Positions 17,613 through 27,357 of a stretch of DNA of 64,000 nt are shown one piece after another. The stretch covers positions 28,138-92,137 of the forward strand of contig CAZBZV010000005.1 in assembly GCA_964496505.1 (NCBI GenBank). The letters are read 5' to 3'. Every line of letters starts with the position of its first letter. Within the stretch, counting starts at the first letter, position 1. A program made the translations under genes and the position numbers. The notes beneath the pieces were generated by a model. The model was not told the DNA's origin, did not search any database, and worked only from the letters and a program-made list of their open reading frames with translations. The stretch comes from JAABVY01 sp964496505. Its GTDB lineage: Bacteria; Zixibacteria; MSB-5A5; JAABVY01.

Positions 17613-18665
17613 ATGAGCAATGATATAAAATCCAGAGAGTGTCCGATTCCAAAAGACAGATACCAGTATATCACTATGGCGCATGGCGGCGGCGGACGTT
17701 TGATGCATGAGCTGATCGAAAAGATTTTCGCCAATGCGTTTTCCTCTTCCGATCCTGACAGCGCACATGACAGCGCTATTATTGAACCATTTTCGGAAAA
17801 GCTGGCCTTTACAACAGATTCGTATGTGGTACAGCCGATATTCTTTCCGGGCGGAGATATCGGCAAACTTGCTGTTTGCGGGACTGTGAATGATCTGGCA
17901 ATGAGCGGGGCGCACCCTCTTTATATCAGCGCTGGTTTTGTCCTGGAAGAGGGACTTGAAATCGAAACTCTCTGGCAAATCTGTCTTTCGATGCAGAGAG
18001 AAGCCGAGATATCGGGAGTACGAGTTATCACCGGCGATACCAAGGTTGTCGACAGGGGCAAATGCGACCAGGTTTATATTAATACGGCCGGGATCGGCGC
18101 TATTGAGCATGATTTGGATATCGGGCCGATGAGTATTAAACCGGGTCATGCTGTTATAGTTAACGGCGATATCGGACGGCATGGGATTGCGGTTATGGCA
18201 AAACGTGAGGGGCTGTCGTTCGAATCAGAAATCAAAAGCGACTGCAAATCGCTCTCGCCAATTGTATCGAAATTGCTCGAGGCCGGAATTCAAATCCATT
18301 GCATGCGTGACCTTACCCGCGGAGGTCTTGCCACTGCATGTGTCGAATTGGCGCGGACATCAAAGCTGCAAATAGCGCTTGAAGAAAATAGCATCCCGGT
18401 AAATGAGCAGGTGCGGGGTGCATGCGAGATGCTTGGGTTCGATCCGCTTTATGTCGCCAATGAGGGACGTTTTGTTTTGTTCGTTTCGCCCGGGGATTCC
18501 GAAAAGGCGCTGGATATAATCCGTACTGCCGATTCGGACTTTGCTCCTGAGATCATCGGAAGTGTTCGGGATGAAAGCCCCGGAATTGTCACCCTGAAAA
18601 CACGATTAGGCACCGAGAGAATTGTCGATATGCTAAGCGGTGAACAGCTTCCCAGAATCTGCTGA
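17613..18665 (+). CDS. hypE: Hydrogenase expression/formation protein HypE
   Basis: It dehydrates the carbamoyl group received from HypF to a thiocyanate on its own C-terminal Cys. The C-terminus ends exactly PRIC, the required PRxC tail. The PurM-like ATP-binding core has AHGGGGRLMHELIEK, DSYVVQPIFFPGGDIGKLAVCGTVNDLAM and MRDLTRGGLATA. At 350 residues it is full length. It is the last gene of the hydrogenase block; the next gene is under separate sigma-54 control. Confidence 0.97.
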   Translation: MSNDIKSRECPIPKDRYQYITMAHGGGGRLMHELIEKIFANAFSSSDPDSAHDSAIIEPFSEKLAFTTDSYVVQPIFFPGGDIGKLAVCGTVNDLAMSGAHPLYISAGFVLEEGLEIETLWQICLSMQREAEISGVRVITGDTKVVDRGKCDQVYINTAGIGAIEHDLDIGPMSIKPGHAVIVNGDIGRHGIAVMAKREGLSFESEIKSDCKSLSPIVSKLLEAGIQIHCMRDLTRGGLATACVELARTSKLQIALEENSIPVNEQVRGACEMLGFDPLYVANEGRFVLFVSPGDSEKALDIIRTADSDFAPEIIGSVRDESPGIVTLKTRLGTERIVDMLSGEQLPRIC

Positions 18666-18691
18666 ATCCTCTGAAGAATAGTCTTCAAAAT

Positions 18692-18721
18692 TGTAGAATA
18701 TTCCACATATGTTATCTACAG
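18692..18721. promoter_or_regulatory. Upstream activator site of the metal-efflux operon
   Basis: The imperfect palindrome TGTAGAATATTCCACA (18692-18707) matches the site TGTAGAATATTCAACA at 30943-30958 in 15 of 16 bases. A further half-site TCTACA lies at 18715-18720. It is centred about 90-100 bp before the predicted sigma-54 start, the usual distance for an NtrC-family activator. Confidence 0.75.
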
Positions 18722-18772
18722 TACAATAACCTATAATGGTATTTTCGTTGTTTTGCAATGACTTAAGCATAT

Positions 18773-18787
18773 TGGCATGGCATTTGT
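18773..18787 (+). promoter_or_regulatory. Sigma-54 promoter of the metal-efflux operon
   Basis: TGGCATG-GCAT-TTGT fits the -24/-12 consensus TGGCACG-N4-TTGC with correct spacing. Transcription should start near 18798, only a few bases before the ATG at 18803. The real translation start may therefore be the ATG at 18809 or 18830. Confidence 0.75.
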
Positions 18788-18802
18788 TTAATAAATGACA
18801 GT

Positions 18803-20176
18803 ATGATTATGATAGTTAAAAAAAGGTGTATGGTAATATTGGGAATAGCGGCTGTCCTGTTAATACTGCCCTCGATAATATATGGTCTGGACAAGGGTGA
18901 TGCAGACAGGCTGGCCGATTCGCTTGAAGCGGTTTATCAGAAATCCTCTGCTGAGGATATTGCTGTGGATTCGAACGCCTCGCTCGATGAATATATACAG
19001 ATTGCAATGAAGAATAATCCGGGGCTGAGGGCAGCCTTCTATAATTGGAAATCGGAACTCGAGAAGGCCGGGTATGCCGGGGCGCTTCCCGATCCGATGA
19101 TCTCGTACGGGCATTTTATCGAAAATGTGGAGACACGTGTAGGCCCGCAGGAATTCAGGATCGGTCTGAAGCAGAGTCTGCCCTGGTTCGGCACTCTTGG
19201 CGCTAAAAAAGATGTGGCCCTTGAATCGGCCAATGCCGCCTACAAAAATTACCAGTCTGCCAAACTGAGGCTGATTTATCAGGTTAAGGCGGCTTATTAC
19301 GACCTGTACTACCTGGAGCGAGAGATACAGTTGACCGAGAATAATCTGGATTTGCTGGAATTCTGGGAGTCGGTGGCACGCACCAAATATAAAGTAGGTC
19401 AGAAGAAACATCCCGATGTTATCAAGGCCCAGGTCGAACTGGGTATGCTGGATGATGAGCTGAGAAGCCTGCGGGAAAAGGTGCGTCCTGCAAAAGCACG
19501 TCTGCTTGAAGCGATAAACTCATCCGGCAAAATAGAGATTCGAATGCCCGATTCGATTTATGTCGAGGAGTTCGAGCTGTCCGGGGATTCGCTAATTTCG
19601 GCCTCAGTTCAAAACAATCCCGATATCGACGCTGTCAGATCATTGATCGAGAAGGAAAAGGCGGGAATGAGGCTGGCAGGCAAAGCATCATACCCCAGCT
19701 TCACATTCGGTGTGGATTATATCGAAACCGGTGATGCGATCAATCCATCTCTGGAAGAAAGTGGCAAGGATCCCTGGATGATCTCGGCCGGAATAAATCT
19801 GCCGATCTGGTTCGGAAAAAACAAGGCAAAAAGAGAGGAAGCGGAAGCGCGCTATAAAATGACTCAGGAAAAACTCGAAGATGCGCAAAATAAAATTATA
19901 ACAATGGTAGAGGAAGCTGTTTACATGCATAACGATGCTGTTCGCAAGGTCAGCCTGTATCGTGACGGGTTGATTCCCAAGGCGGAACAGTCATTGAATG
20001 TATCGTTTTCGGCATATCAGGCGGGCGACACCGATTTTCTGAATGTACTCGACGCTCAAAGACAGCTTCTGGACTTTCATCTAAAATACGAAAAAGCAAA
20101 AGCAAACCTGGCCAAAACCAGGGCCAGAATTGAAGTGCTGACAGGAAATGAAATTTATCCAGAATTAAATTATTAA
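18803..20176 (+). CDS. TolC-family outer membrane efflux protein (CusC/CzcC-like)
   Basis: The outer-membrane duct of a tripartite RND pump. A signal peptide (MVILGIAAVLLILPSIIYG) is followed by two outer-membrane-efflux repeats with long helices (about residues 65-250 and 270-450). It includes the typical early segment MKNNPGLRAAFYNWKSELEKAGYAGALPDPMISYG and the late segment AYQAGDTDFLNVLDAQRQLLDFHLKYEKAKANL. At 457 residues the length is normal. It is the first gene of the operon and is followed by the metal-binding, adaptor and pump genes. The start is uncertain among ATGs at 18803, 18809 and 18830. Confidence 0.9.
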   Translation: MIMIVKKRCMVILGIAAVLLILPSIIYGLDKGDADRLADSLEAVYQKSSAEDIAVDSNASLDEYIQIAMKNNPGLRAAFYNWKSELEKAGYAGALPDPMISYGHFIENVETRVGPQEFRIGLKQSLPWFGTLGAKKDVALESANAAYKNYQSAKLRLIYQVKAAYYDLYYLEREIQLTENNLDLLEFWESVARTKYKVGQKKHPDVIKAQVELGMLDDELRSLREKVRPAKARLLEAINSSGKIEIRMPDSIYVEEFELSGDSLISASVQNNPDIDAVRSLIEKEKAGMRLAGKASYPSFTFGVDYIETGDAINPSLEESGKDPWMISAGINLPIWFGKNKAKREEAEARYKMTQEKLEDAQNKIITMVEEAVYMHNDAVRKVSLYRDGLIPKAEQSLNVSFSAYQAGDTDFLNVLDAQRQLLDFHLKYEKAKANLAKTRARIEVLTGNEIYPELNY

Positions 20177-20197
20177 ACCTTTGAAAGGAGCCATAAG

Positions 20198-20725
20198 ATG
20201 AGAAAGCTTCAGTTTATTACAATCGTATTTGCGATTTCCATTTTCACATTCGGACTTGCCTTTGCCGGCGAGGGCCATGAGAAGCATGAGAAGGCTGAAA
20301 AAGCCGAAAAGGCCGAAGCTGTGGAAATGAAGGCACAGACTCACTGCCCGGTTATGGGCGGCAAGATCAACAAAGAGGTCTACACTGACATTCAGGGCCA
20401 GAGAGTTTATCACTGCTGCGCCGGATGTTCCAAGCCGCTGCGTGAAGATCCGGATAAGTATTTCCAGAAAGCCGCCGCCGAAGGTGTGATCTTCGAGAAT
20501 ATCCAGACTGCCTGCCCTGTTTCCGGCAAGGAACTGGAAGCCAAGGAAGTCTATACCGACTTTGAAGGGCGCAGGGTTTATTTCTGCTGCGCCGGATGCA
20601 TAGCGCCTTTTGAAAAAGAGCCTAAGAAATACCTCGGAGTTCTGGACGAGCAGTCGAATGGCGGTGAAAAATCGGAAGAACCTGAAAAGAACGAGGAAAA
20701 GGCTGAGAAACATCACGAGATGTAA
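20198..20725 (+). CDS. Periplasmic protein with two YHS/TRASH-like metal-binding repeats
   Basis: After a signal peptide (residues 1-23, ending LAFAG) and a Lys/Glu/His-rich linker there are two near-identical ~45-residue units: CPVMGGKINKEVYTDIQGQ...YHCCAGCSKPLREDPDKYF and CPVSGKELEAKEVYTDFEGR...YFCCAGCIAPFEKEPKKYL. Each has one Cys at the head and a CCxGC cluster, the layout of YHS/TRASH metal-binding domains. The tail is again acidic and Lys-rich. Inference: a periplasmic copper or silver carrier that feeds the RND pump. The duplication within one small protein is uncommon. The ribosome-binding site AAGGAG is good. Confidence 0.8.
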   Translation: MRKLQFITIVFAISIFTFGLAFAGEGHEKHEKAEKAEKAEAVEMKAQTHCPVMGGKINKEVYTDIQGQRVYHCCAGCSKPLREDPDKYFQKAAAEGVIFENIQTACPVSGKELEAKEVYTDFEGRRVYFCCAGCIAPFEKEPKKYLGVLDEQSNGGEKSEEPEKNEEKAEKHHEM

Positions 20726-20754
20726 TAGTATTTCGATGCTGAAAGGAGAAAGCC

Positions 20755-22689
20755 ATGACTGGAAAGAAAACTGACAAAGGAAGCTGGTTCGGATTTATAC
20801 CGCGCCGCGGAAAAGGACTTATTGTATTCATACTGCTGATCGCAGCGGCATTCTCCTTCGGCTTGATAATATCCGGCGGCAATAATACTACAACAGAAGC
20901 CGCCGACGCGCATGATCACGGGGATGCCGAGGCACAAACCGCATCAGCCGAAGCAACCATCTGGACCTGCTCCATGCATCCTCAGATCAAGCTTCCCGAG
21001 GAAGGCAAGTGTCCGATTTGCTTTATGGATTTGATACCGCTCGAGTCGGATGACGGCTCCGATCTGGGACCGCGTCAGCTTAAGATGTCCGAAACTGCCA
21101 AAAAGCTGGCCCGGATTCAGACTACCCCGGTCAGGCGCACTTTTGCCGAATCGGAAGTCAGGATGAGCGGTAAGATCGCCTATGATGAAACCGAGGTCTC
21201 CTATATAACGGCATGGGTGCCCGGCAGGCTGGATGAGATGTTTGTGGATTTTACGGGTGAGTCTGTAAGAAAAGGTGAACATATGGTGCATATTTATTCA
21301 CCTGAATTGATCAGCGCTCAGGAAGAGCTTTTACAGGCCAAACAATCTATCCAAAAGCTTAAAAATGGTAACTCGGTTTTGAAGTCGACGGCCGAATTGA
21401 CACTACATTCCGCCCGTGAGAAACTTCGTCTATACGGCCTCACGAATGAGCAAATTCAGGAAATAGAGGAGTCCGGCGTGGTATTGGAACAGGTTATGCT
21501 TAAATCTCCAGTCAGCGGCGTGGTAGTCGAGAAGAATGCCAAAGAGGGTATGTATGTAAAAACAGGCACTCAGATTTATACCATAGCAGACCTTTCCAGT
21601 ATCTGGGTGTTTTTTGATGCTTACGAGACAGATCTTGCCTGGCTGAAGGTTGGGCAGGATGTGGTGTTCACATCTCCATCATTCCCCGGAAGAGAGTTCA
21701 ATGCCGAGATTACCTTCATTGATCCGGTAATCGATCCCAGAAGCCGTACCGCCAGGGTTCGTGCGGAGTTCGACAATCCGGACGGTATGCTCAAGCCGGA
21801 TATGTTCGTAAGCGGAACTGTGCTTTCAACAATTGACAGCGAGGGTGATGTGGTTACAGGCCAAATGGCTGGTTCCGAATCCGAAGAGCCGCTTGTAATT
21901 CCGGCTTCGGCACCGCTTTTGACCGGTAAACGTGCGGTAGTTTATGTCGAACTGACCGAGGGCGACAAACCGGTCTTTGAGGGGCGCGAGGTCGAGCTGG
22001 GACCTCGTGCGGGTGATCTGTATGTTGTCAAATCCGGTTTGGCTGAGGGCGAGATGGTTGTTACCAATGGCGCTTTTAAGATCGATAGCGAACTTCAGAT
22101 ACAGGCCAAACCCAGTATGATGTTCGTGGAAAGCAAAACCGGAGAGGATCAGCAGAATGAAATGCATACTCCGATATCAAGACCATCCGAACAGAAAGAA
22201 ACGGAGGAACTGGACGTCAGTTCCGAGGCCTTACAGGCGTTGATACCGGTTTACGAGGACTATTTTGAGGTCCAGATGGCCCTGGCCTCGGACGATCAGA
22301 GCGCCGCTAATAAAGCATACAGCGAGTTGAAGGAATCCATCGGGAATGTGGATATGGGTCTTTTCAAGGACAAAGCACATATGAAGTGGATGGAGTTTTC
22401 AGACGAGATTTCAAAGTATGCCGAAGCGGGAGCAAAATCTGAGAGCATCGAAGAATCGCGGGACGCTTTCTTCGGCCTGTCTAATACTATGATCGAAATG
22501 CAGGAAACTCTCGGGCATGCCTCCCGGCAGGACTATTTCCTGACATTCTGTCCGATGGCCCGTGATAATCAGGGTGCCTACTGGCTTCAGACTGTGGATA
22601 CCGTTTACAATTCATTTTACGGCGCAATGATGCTCCGCTGTGGAGAGATTAAGGAGAAGCTCACACCTATAACGGAGAAGACCAATTAA
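20755..22689 (+). CDS. RND efflux periplasmic adaptor with heavy-metal-binding and DUF3347-type domains (CusB-like)
   Basis: The membrane-fusion protein of the pump. One membrane anchor (residues ~20-43) is followed by a His/Asp-rich stretch and a heavy-metal-binding domain WTCSMHPQIKLPEEGKCPICFMDLIPL (from about residue 65). The HlyD core follows, with barrel-hairpin segments (ITAWVPGRLDEMFVDFTGE, SPVSGVVVEKNAKEGMYVKTGTQ). The C-terminal ~150 residues resemble DUF3347 (LIPVYEDYFEVQMALASDD...), with a late CPMARDNQGAYWLQ motif. The 644-residue length reflects these added metal-binding ends. It lies 1 bp before the pump gene. Confidence 0.9.
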   Translation: MTGKKTDKGSWFGFIPRRGKGLIVFILLIAAAFSFGLIISGGNNTTTEAADAHDHGDAEAQTASAEATIWTCSMHPQIKLPEEGKCPICFMDLIPLESDDGSDLGPRQLKMSETAKKLARIQTTPVRRTFAESEVRMSGKIAYDETEVSYITAWVPGRLDEMFVDFTGESVRKGEHMVHIYSPELISAQEELLQAKQSIQKLKNGNSVLKSTAELTLHSAREKLRLYGLTNEQIQEIEESGVVLEQVMLKSPVSGVVVEKNAKEGMYVKTGTQIYTIADLSSIWVFFDAYETDLAWLKVGQDVVFTSPSFPGREFNAEITFIDPVIDPRSRTARVRAEFDNPDGMLKPDMFVSGTVLSTIDSEGDVVTGQMAGSESEEPLVIPASAPLLTGKRAVVYVELTEGDKPVFEGREVELGPRAGDLYVVKSGLAEGEMVVTNGAFKIDSELQIQAKPSMMFVESKTGEDQQNEMHTPISRPSEQKETEELDVSSEALQALIPVYEDYFEVQMALASDDQSAANKAYSELKESIGNVDMGLFKDKAHMKWMEFSDEISKYAEAGAKSESIEESRDAFFGLSNTMIEMQETLGHASRQDYFLTFCPMARDNQGAYWLQTVDTVYNSFYGAMMLRCGEIKEKLTPITEKTN

Positions 22690-22690
22690 T

Positions 22691-25600
22691 ATGGCTGACT
22701 CAGATTTCAATAAGACATCAATCCTGGACAAGATAATACGCTTCTGCCTGGATAACAAGCTGGTCGTCTCCCTGCTGACCCTGATGATTATCGGCTGGGG
22801 TATTATGGTAGCCCCGTTCGACTGGGAGATGGGCAGCCTGCCTCGTGATCCGGTGCCGGTTGACGCGATTCCGGATATCGGAGAGAATCAGCAGATAGTA
22901 TTCACCGAGTGGATGGGACGGTCGCCGCAGGATGTCGAAGATCAGGTAACCTATCCGCTCACTGTCTCGCTTCTGGGGATACCAGGCGTTAAGAGCATAC
23001 GCAGCTATTCATATCTTGGGTTTTCGACCGTATATGTAATCTTCAAGGAAGATGTCGAGTTCTACTGGTCACGTTCGCGTGTTCTGGAGAAACTGAATTC
23101 GCTTCCCCCGGGGACATTGCCGGAGGGAGTGAATCCCACACTCGGGCCGGATGCCACAGCATTGGGGCAGGTCTTCTGGTACACATTAGAGGGGCGTGAT
23201 CCCGATGGCAATCCGACTGGTGGATGGGACCTGCATGAGCTCAGATCGATTCAGGACTACACCGTGCGTTATGCACTCCAGTCGGCTGACGGTGTCTCCG
23301 AGGTCGCCTCTATCGGCGGATATGTTCAGGAATACCAGATCGACGTCATCCCCAGCGCGCTGAAGGCGCATGATATCAAGCTTACCGATGTCTTCAATGC
23401 TGTCAGGATGTCCAATGTCGATGTGGGCGCCAAGACGATCGAGATCAACCGGGTTGAGTATGTTATCCGCGGTCTCGGATTTATAGAAAGCCTGGATGAT
23501 ATTCGCAATTCGGTTATTCTCGAGCGTGAGAATGTCCCGATACGGATTGCCGATGTTGCCAATGTTTCGCTCGGACCTGCAATGAGGCGCGGGGCGCTGG
23601 ATAAAGGCGGGGCCGAGGCTGTGGGCGGAGTAGTGGTTGTCCGTTATGGTGAAAATCCACTTGCGACCATTAACAATGTCAAGGCTAAGATCGAGGAGAT
23701 TGCACCGGGCCTCCCCAAGAAGACTCTCGCCGACGGCACCGAATCGCAGGTGACGATAGTGCCGTTCTACGATCGTACCGGGCTTATCTATGAGACCTTG
23801 GGAACGTTGAATACGGCGCTTATCGATGAGATACTGGTTACGATTATTGTCGTAATCATGATGGTCTTTCATATCCGCAGTTCGCTTTTAATCTCGGGCC
23901 TTCTGCCAATTACGGTCCTGATGGTGTTTATCGGAATGAAGCTGTTTGGGGTGGATGCCAATATCGTCGCCCTTTCGGGAATCGCGATTGCAATCGGCAC
24001 GATTGTCGATATGGGCGTGATTATCTGCGAGAACATACTGCGGCATCTTGAAAAAGCGCCTCCCGATGCTAAAAAGCGGGAGGTTATCTTCGAGGCTGCC
24101 TCCGAAGTTAGCAGCGCGGTACTGACCGCTATTTTGACTACCGTAATATCATTTTTGCCGGTGTTTACGATGGTGGCCGCCGAGGGCAAGCTGTTCAAGC
24201 CGCTGGCCTATACCAAAACATTTGCATTGGTGGCCTCGGTAATAGTTGCCCTGACGATTATACCTCCCTTCGCGGATTTGCTGTTTACTCGCAAAGCAAA
24301 ACTTTCAAGATTCAAGAGTCTGCTTCCAATCGGTATTTTTATAGCCGGAGCTTTTGTAGCAGTCTTCTGGTCGCTCTGGCTGACAGGTTTGGCCTTAATT
24401 GCAATTGCGGCCTATTTGCAGTTCAGGAAATATATCCCCGAAAATATACAGGTATTGATTCCGAGGTATTTTAACTACCTTATTGTGCTCGTGGTCGGGG
24501 CATTTCTAGCCCAGCACTGGATCCCGCTGGGTATCGGGAACGGCTTTCTGGTTAATTACATTTTCGTGATAGTTTTGATTGGGGGGATACTGCTTCTGTT
24601 TATGGGGTTGATGAAAATATATGAGTCTGTTCTTAGATGGTGCCTTGAACATAAACTGCTGTTTCTGGCCGTACCCACTTTACTTGTATTTCTGGGTATA
24701 TCGACCTGGCTGGGATTCGATAAAATTTTTGGATTCATGCCGGACTTTGTCAGATCGACCGGCTTGTATACGTCATTGAATCATACTTTCCCCGGCCTTG
24801 GCAAGGAATTCATGCCCGATCTGGATGAGGGTTCATTTTTGTATATGCCCACAACAATGCCGCATGCCTCGATTGGAGAGGCGCTTGAAGTGCTGCAATT
24901 GCAGGATCAGGCCTTTAATGCTATCCCTGAGATAGAGAGTGTGGTCGGCAAGATCGGACGAGTGGATTCGCCGCTGGATCCGGCTCCGATCTCAATGATA
25001 GAGACGATTATAAATTACAAGTCCGAGTATAGAACAAACAAAGACGGCAAGGTTCTGAAGTTTAGATATAACAGCGAGAATGAGGAATTTGTACGGGATG
25101 ACAGGGGTGAGCTTATCCCCGATGACGACGGCAGGCCATATCGTCAATGGCGCGATCATATAAAAAATCCCGATGATATCTGGGATGAGATTGTCAAGGC
25201 AGGCAAGATACCGGGCACAACCTCAGCCCCCAAACTTCAGCCGATTGCCACGCGAATAGTTATGCTTCAGTCGGGCATGCGTGCGCCCATGGGGGTTAAA
25301 GTCAAGGGACCTGATCTTGCAACGATTGAGCAAGTGGGCTATGAGATCGAAAAATATTTGAAGGAACTGCCGCAGGTGGAACCGGCCTCCGTGCTGGCCG
25401 ACAGAATCGTGGGCAAGCCGTATCTGGAAATCGACATTGACCGGGAAAAAATAGCACGTTACGGTATTCATATCAGAAAAGTCCAGGATATAATCGAGGT
25501 TGCGATCGGCGGCAAGCGTCTGACAACAACGGTCGAAGGACGTGAACGGTATCCGGTAAGAGTCCGTTATCCCCGTGAGCTTCGAAATACACTGGAAACG

Positions 25601-26467
25601 CTGGGAGAAATTCTGGTGCCCGCATCTGACGGCACCCAGATACCGTTAAAGCAACTGGCCGAGATAGAATTCCGCCGCGGTCCGATGGTGATAAAATCCG
25701 AGGATACATTTTTGATCGGATATGTGATCTTCGACAAGAAGCCGGGGTATGCCGAGGTCGAGGTTGTGCAGGCGGCCGATGATTATCTTAAGTCAAAAAT
25801 CGAAGAAGGTGAATTCGATATTCCCGCCGGAGTGAGTTACAGTTTTGCCGGAAGCTACCAGAACCAGATAAGGGCAGAGAAGAAATTGATGATAGTGCTT
25901 CCCTTATCGCTTTTGATAATCTTCCTGATACTCTATTTCCAATTCAAGAAAGTCTCCACGACTATGCTGGTGTTCTCGGGCATTTTCGTGGCCTGGGCGG
26001 GCGGATTTTTGATGCTCTGGTTTTACGGCCAGGACTGGTTTTTGAATTTCTCGCTCTTTGGGGTGGATTTCCGAGAGTTGTTTCAGGTAAGGCAGTATAA
26101 TTTATCGGTCGCTGTCTGGGTTGGATTTCTGGCGTTGTTTGGAATTGCCACCGACAACGGTGTAATCGTGGCTACTTATCTGCGCCAGGTATTCGATAGA
26201 AGAAAGCCCGTGACGATCGGCGAAATCAGGGAGGCAACTGTGGAGGCGGCCATGCGAAGAATCCGTCCGGCCCTGATGACCGCAGGCACGACTATACTCG
26301 CACTCATACCTGTTCTAACCTCGACCGGTAAAGGCTCGGATATCATGGTACCGATGGCGATACCCTCATTCGGCGGTATGACGGTGGTTTTGATTACGGT
26401 TTTTGTGGTGCCGGTTTTGTACAGCGCAATTGCCGAGCGTAAAGCCAAAGTAACGACAGAGGTCTGA
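22691..26467 (+). CDS. Heavy-metal RND efflux pump (CusA/CzcA family)
   Basis: The proton-driven inner-membrane pump. Family features include VDAIPDIGENQQIVFTEW, GRSPQDVEDQVTYPLTVSLLGIPGVKSIRS and the TM4 relay segment GTIVDMGVIICENILRHLE. The second half holds SYSFAGSYQNQIRAEKKLM and the last transmembrane group. At 1258 residues it is about 200 longer than usual. The extra part (about residues 545-680, with LPIGIFIAGAFVAVF, YFNYLIVLVVGAFLAQHWIPLG and several more hydrophobic segments) sits between the two pump halves. The neighbours point to copper or silver as cargo. The ATG follows the adaptor stop by one base. Confidence 0.93.
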   Translation: MADSDFNKTSILDKIIRFCLDNKLVVSLLTLMIIGWGIMVAPFDWEMGSLPRDPVPVDAIPDIGENQQIVFTEWMGRSPQDVEDQVTYPLTVSLLGIPGVKSIRSYSYLGFSTVYVIFKEDVEFYWSRSRVLEKLNSLPPGTLPEGVNPTLGPDATALGQVFWYTLEGRDPDGNPTGGWDLHELRSIQDYTVRYALQSADGVSEVASIGGYVQEYQIDVIPSALKAHDIKLTDVFNAVRMSNVDVGAKTIEINRVEYVIRGLGFIESLDDIRNSVILERENVPIRIADVANVSLGPAMRRGALDKGGAEAVGGVVVVRYGENPLATINNVKAKIEEIAPGLPKKTLADGTESQVTIVPFYDRTGLIYETLGTLNTALIDEILVTIIVVIMMVFHIRSSLLISGLLPITVLMVFIGMKLFGVDANIVALSGIAIAIGTIVDMGVIICENILRHLEKAPPDAKKREVIFEAASEVSSAVLTAILTTVISFLPVFTMVAAEGKLFKPLAYTKTFALVASVIVALTIIPPFADLLFTRKAKLSRFKSLLPIGIFIAGAFVAVFWSLWLTGLALIAIAAYLQFRKYIPENIQVLIPRYFNYLIVLVVGAFLAQHWIPLGIGNGFLVNYIFVIVLIGGILLLFMGLMKIYESVLRWCLEHKLLFLAVPTLLVFLGISTWLGFDKIFGFMPDFVRSTGLYTSLNHTFPGLGKEFMPDLDEGSFLYMPTTMPHASIGEALEVLQLQDQAFNAIPEIESVVGKIGRVDSPLDPAPISMIETIINYKSEYRTNKDGKVLKFRYNSENEEFVRDDRGELIPDDDGRPYRQWRDHIKNPDDIWDEIVKAGKIPGTTSAPKLQPIATRIVMLQSGMRAPMGVKVKGPDLATIEQVGYEIEKYLKELPQVEPASVLADRIVGKPYLEIDIDREKIARYGIHIRKVQDIIEVAIGGKRLTTTVEGRERYPVRVRYPRELRNTLETLGEILVPASDGTQIPLKQLAEIEFRRGPMVIKSEDTFLIGYVIFDKKPGYAEVEVVQAADDYLKSKIEEGEFDIPAGVSYSFAGSYQNQIRAEKKLMIVLPLSLLIIFLILYFQFKKVSTTMLVFSGIFVAWAGGFLMLWFYGQDWFLNFSLFGVDFRELFQVRQYNLSVAVWVGFLALFGIATDNGVIVATYLRQVFDRRKPVTIGEIREATVEAAMRRIRPALMTAGTTILALIPVLTSTGKGSDIMVPMAIPSFGGMTVVLITVFVVPVLYSAIAERKAKVTTEV

Positions 26468-26597
26468 GCCTGCCAGAAAATATAAGATGGAACGTTTGAG
26501 TAATGCATCCCGTTTTAAGTACACAGGAAGGTGATTTTACAATCCGCACGATTTACATCGTACAAATCTTTAAGAAAGCTCATAAAAGGAGGATGCA

Positions 26598-27020
26598 ATG
26601 AAACGTCAATTTATCTTTGGAATAATCATGGGAGCGGCGCTCTTAGTTCTGTTCGCATTTGCCACAGCCCAGCATCAGATGCATGGCGAGGAACAGGGGC
26701 AGCATATGATGATGTCCAATGATTCTATGATGATGCAAAGGAACCAGATGATGGAAAATATGGCGCATCAGTCCGAGAATATGATGCATAATTTCGATAA
26801 ATTGCAGCAGCATTTCAAAACCATGATGGACATGGAAGATTGTAATGCTCTCAGGGAAGAAATGGCCCAGCATTATGATATGATGCAAAATATGCACGAG
26901 ATGATGAATAAGCATAGCGAAACAGGAAAGCAAATGATGCACATGATGGATGAAGACTGGTCCGAACATCATCAGATGCAGATGGAATCCGGTGAGATGA
27001 AAAAGGATGATTCCAATTAG
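26598..27020 (+). CDS. Methionine/histidine-rich periplasmic protein, probable copper binder
   Basis: After the signal peptide (residues 1-24, ending FATAQ) the 115-residue mature part is extremely rich in Met and His, with clusters such as HQMHGEEQGQHMMM, DSMMMQRNQMM and KQMMHMMDEDWSEHHQMQM. These are soft and borderline ligands for Cu(I), Cu(II) and Ag(I). No catalytic domain is visible, and predicted helices suggest a Spy/CusF-like sponge rather than an enzyme. The ribosome-binding site AAAGGAGGA is strong. It lies 130 bp after the pump, possibly in the same transcript. Confidence 0.75.
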   Translation: MKRQFIFGIIMGAALLVLFAFATAQHQMHGEEQGQHMMMSNDSMMMQRNQMMENMAHQSENMMHNFDKLQQHFKTMMDMEDCNALREEMAQHYDMMQNMHEMMNKHSETGKQMMHMMDEDWSEHHQMQMESGEMKKDDSN

Positions 27021-27098
27021 AATGGATTCAATGCATAATTATCGGCAGACTCCAGCAGGATTTGGGGTTTTCCTCAAAAAAATCAAAGGTGGTGCAAG

Positions 27099-27317
27099 AT
27101 GTTTGGCTATGATCATATGCCATACGGAGGTCTCTGGATGGTAATATTCTGGGTATTAGTTGTAGTTGGTATAGCATTTTTGATAAAATTTGCTGCCGAT
27201 AGGGGCGCTTCAAGGACTGAAGGCCCGTCGGCAATGGAGATATTGAAAAGGCGCTATGCTTCCGGAGAAATCTCCAAAGAGGAATACGAGGATAAGAAAA
27301 AAGAGCTTGTTAGTTAG
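27099..27317 (+). CDS. Small membrane protein with SHOCT domain
   Basis: A 72-residue protein. One transmembrane helix (LWMVIFWVLVVVGIAFLIKFAA) is followed by a SHOCT motif (AMEILKRRYASGEISKEEYEDKKKEL), a short two-helix module often found at the C-terminus of small proteins. Such proteins often accompany copper efflux genes. The start ATG has AAAGGTGG upstream. The exact role is unknown. Confidence 0.75.
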   Translation: MFGYDHMPYGGLWMVIFWVLVVVGIAFLIKFAADRGASRTEGPSAMEILKRRYASGEISKEEYEDKKKELVS

Positions 27318-27357
27318 CTCAGATTAAATAATGATAAAAACATACCAGGAGAGACTT

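Noticed and set aside
18672..18687. TGAAGA/TCTTCA hairpin after hypE as a terminator
   Set aside because: Only 6 bp, AT-rich, and followed by AAATTG rather than a T-run.
26548..26561. ACGAT-TTAC-ATCGT repeat before the Met-rich gene
   Set aside because: Five-bp arms are expected by chance, and there is no matching promoter.
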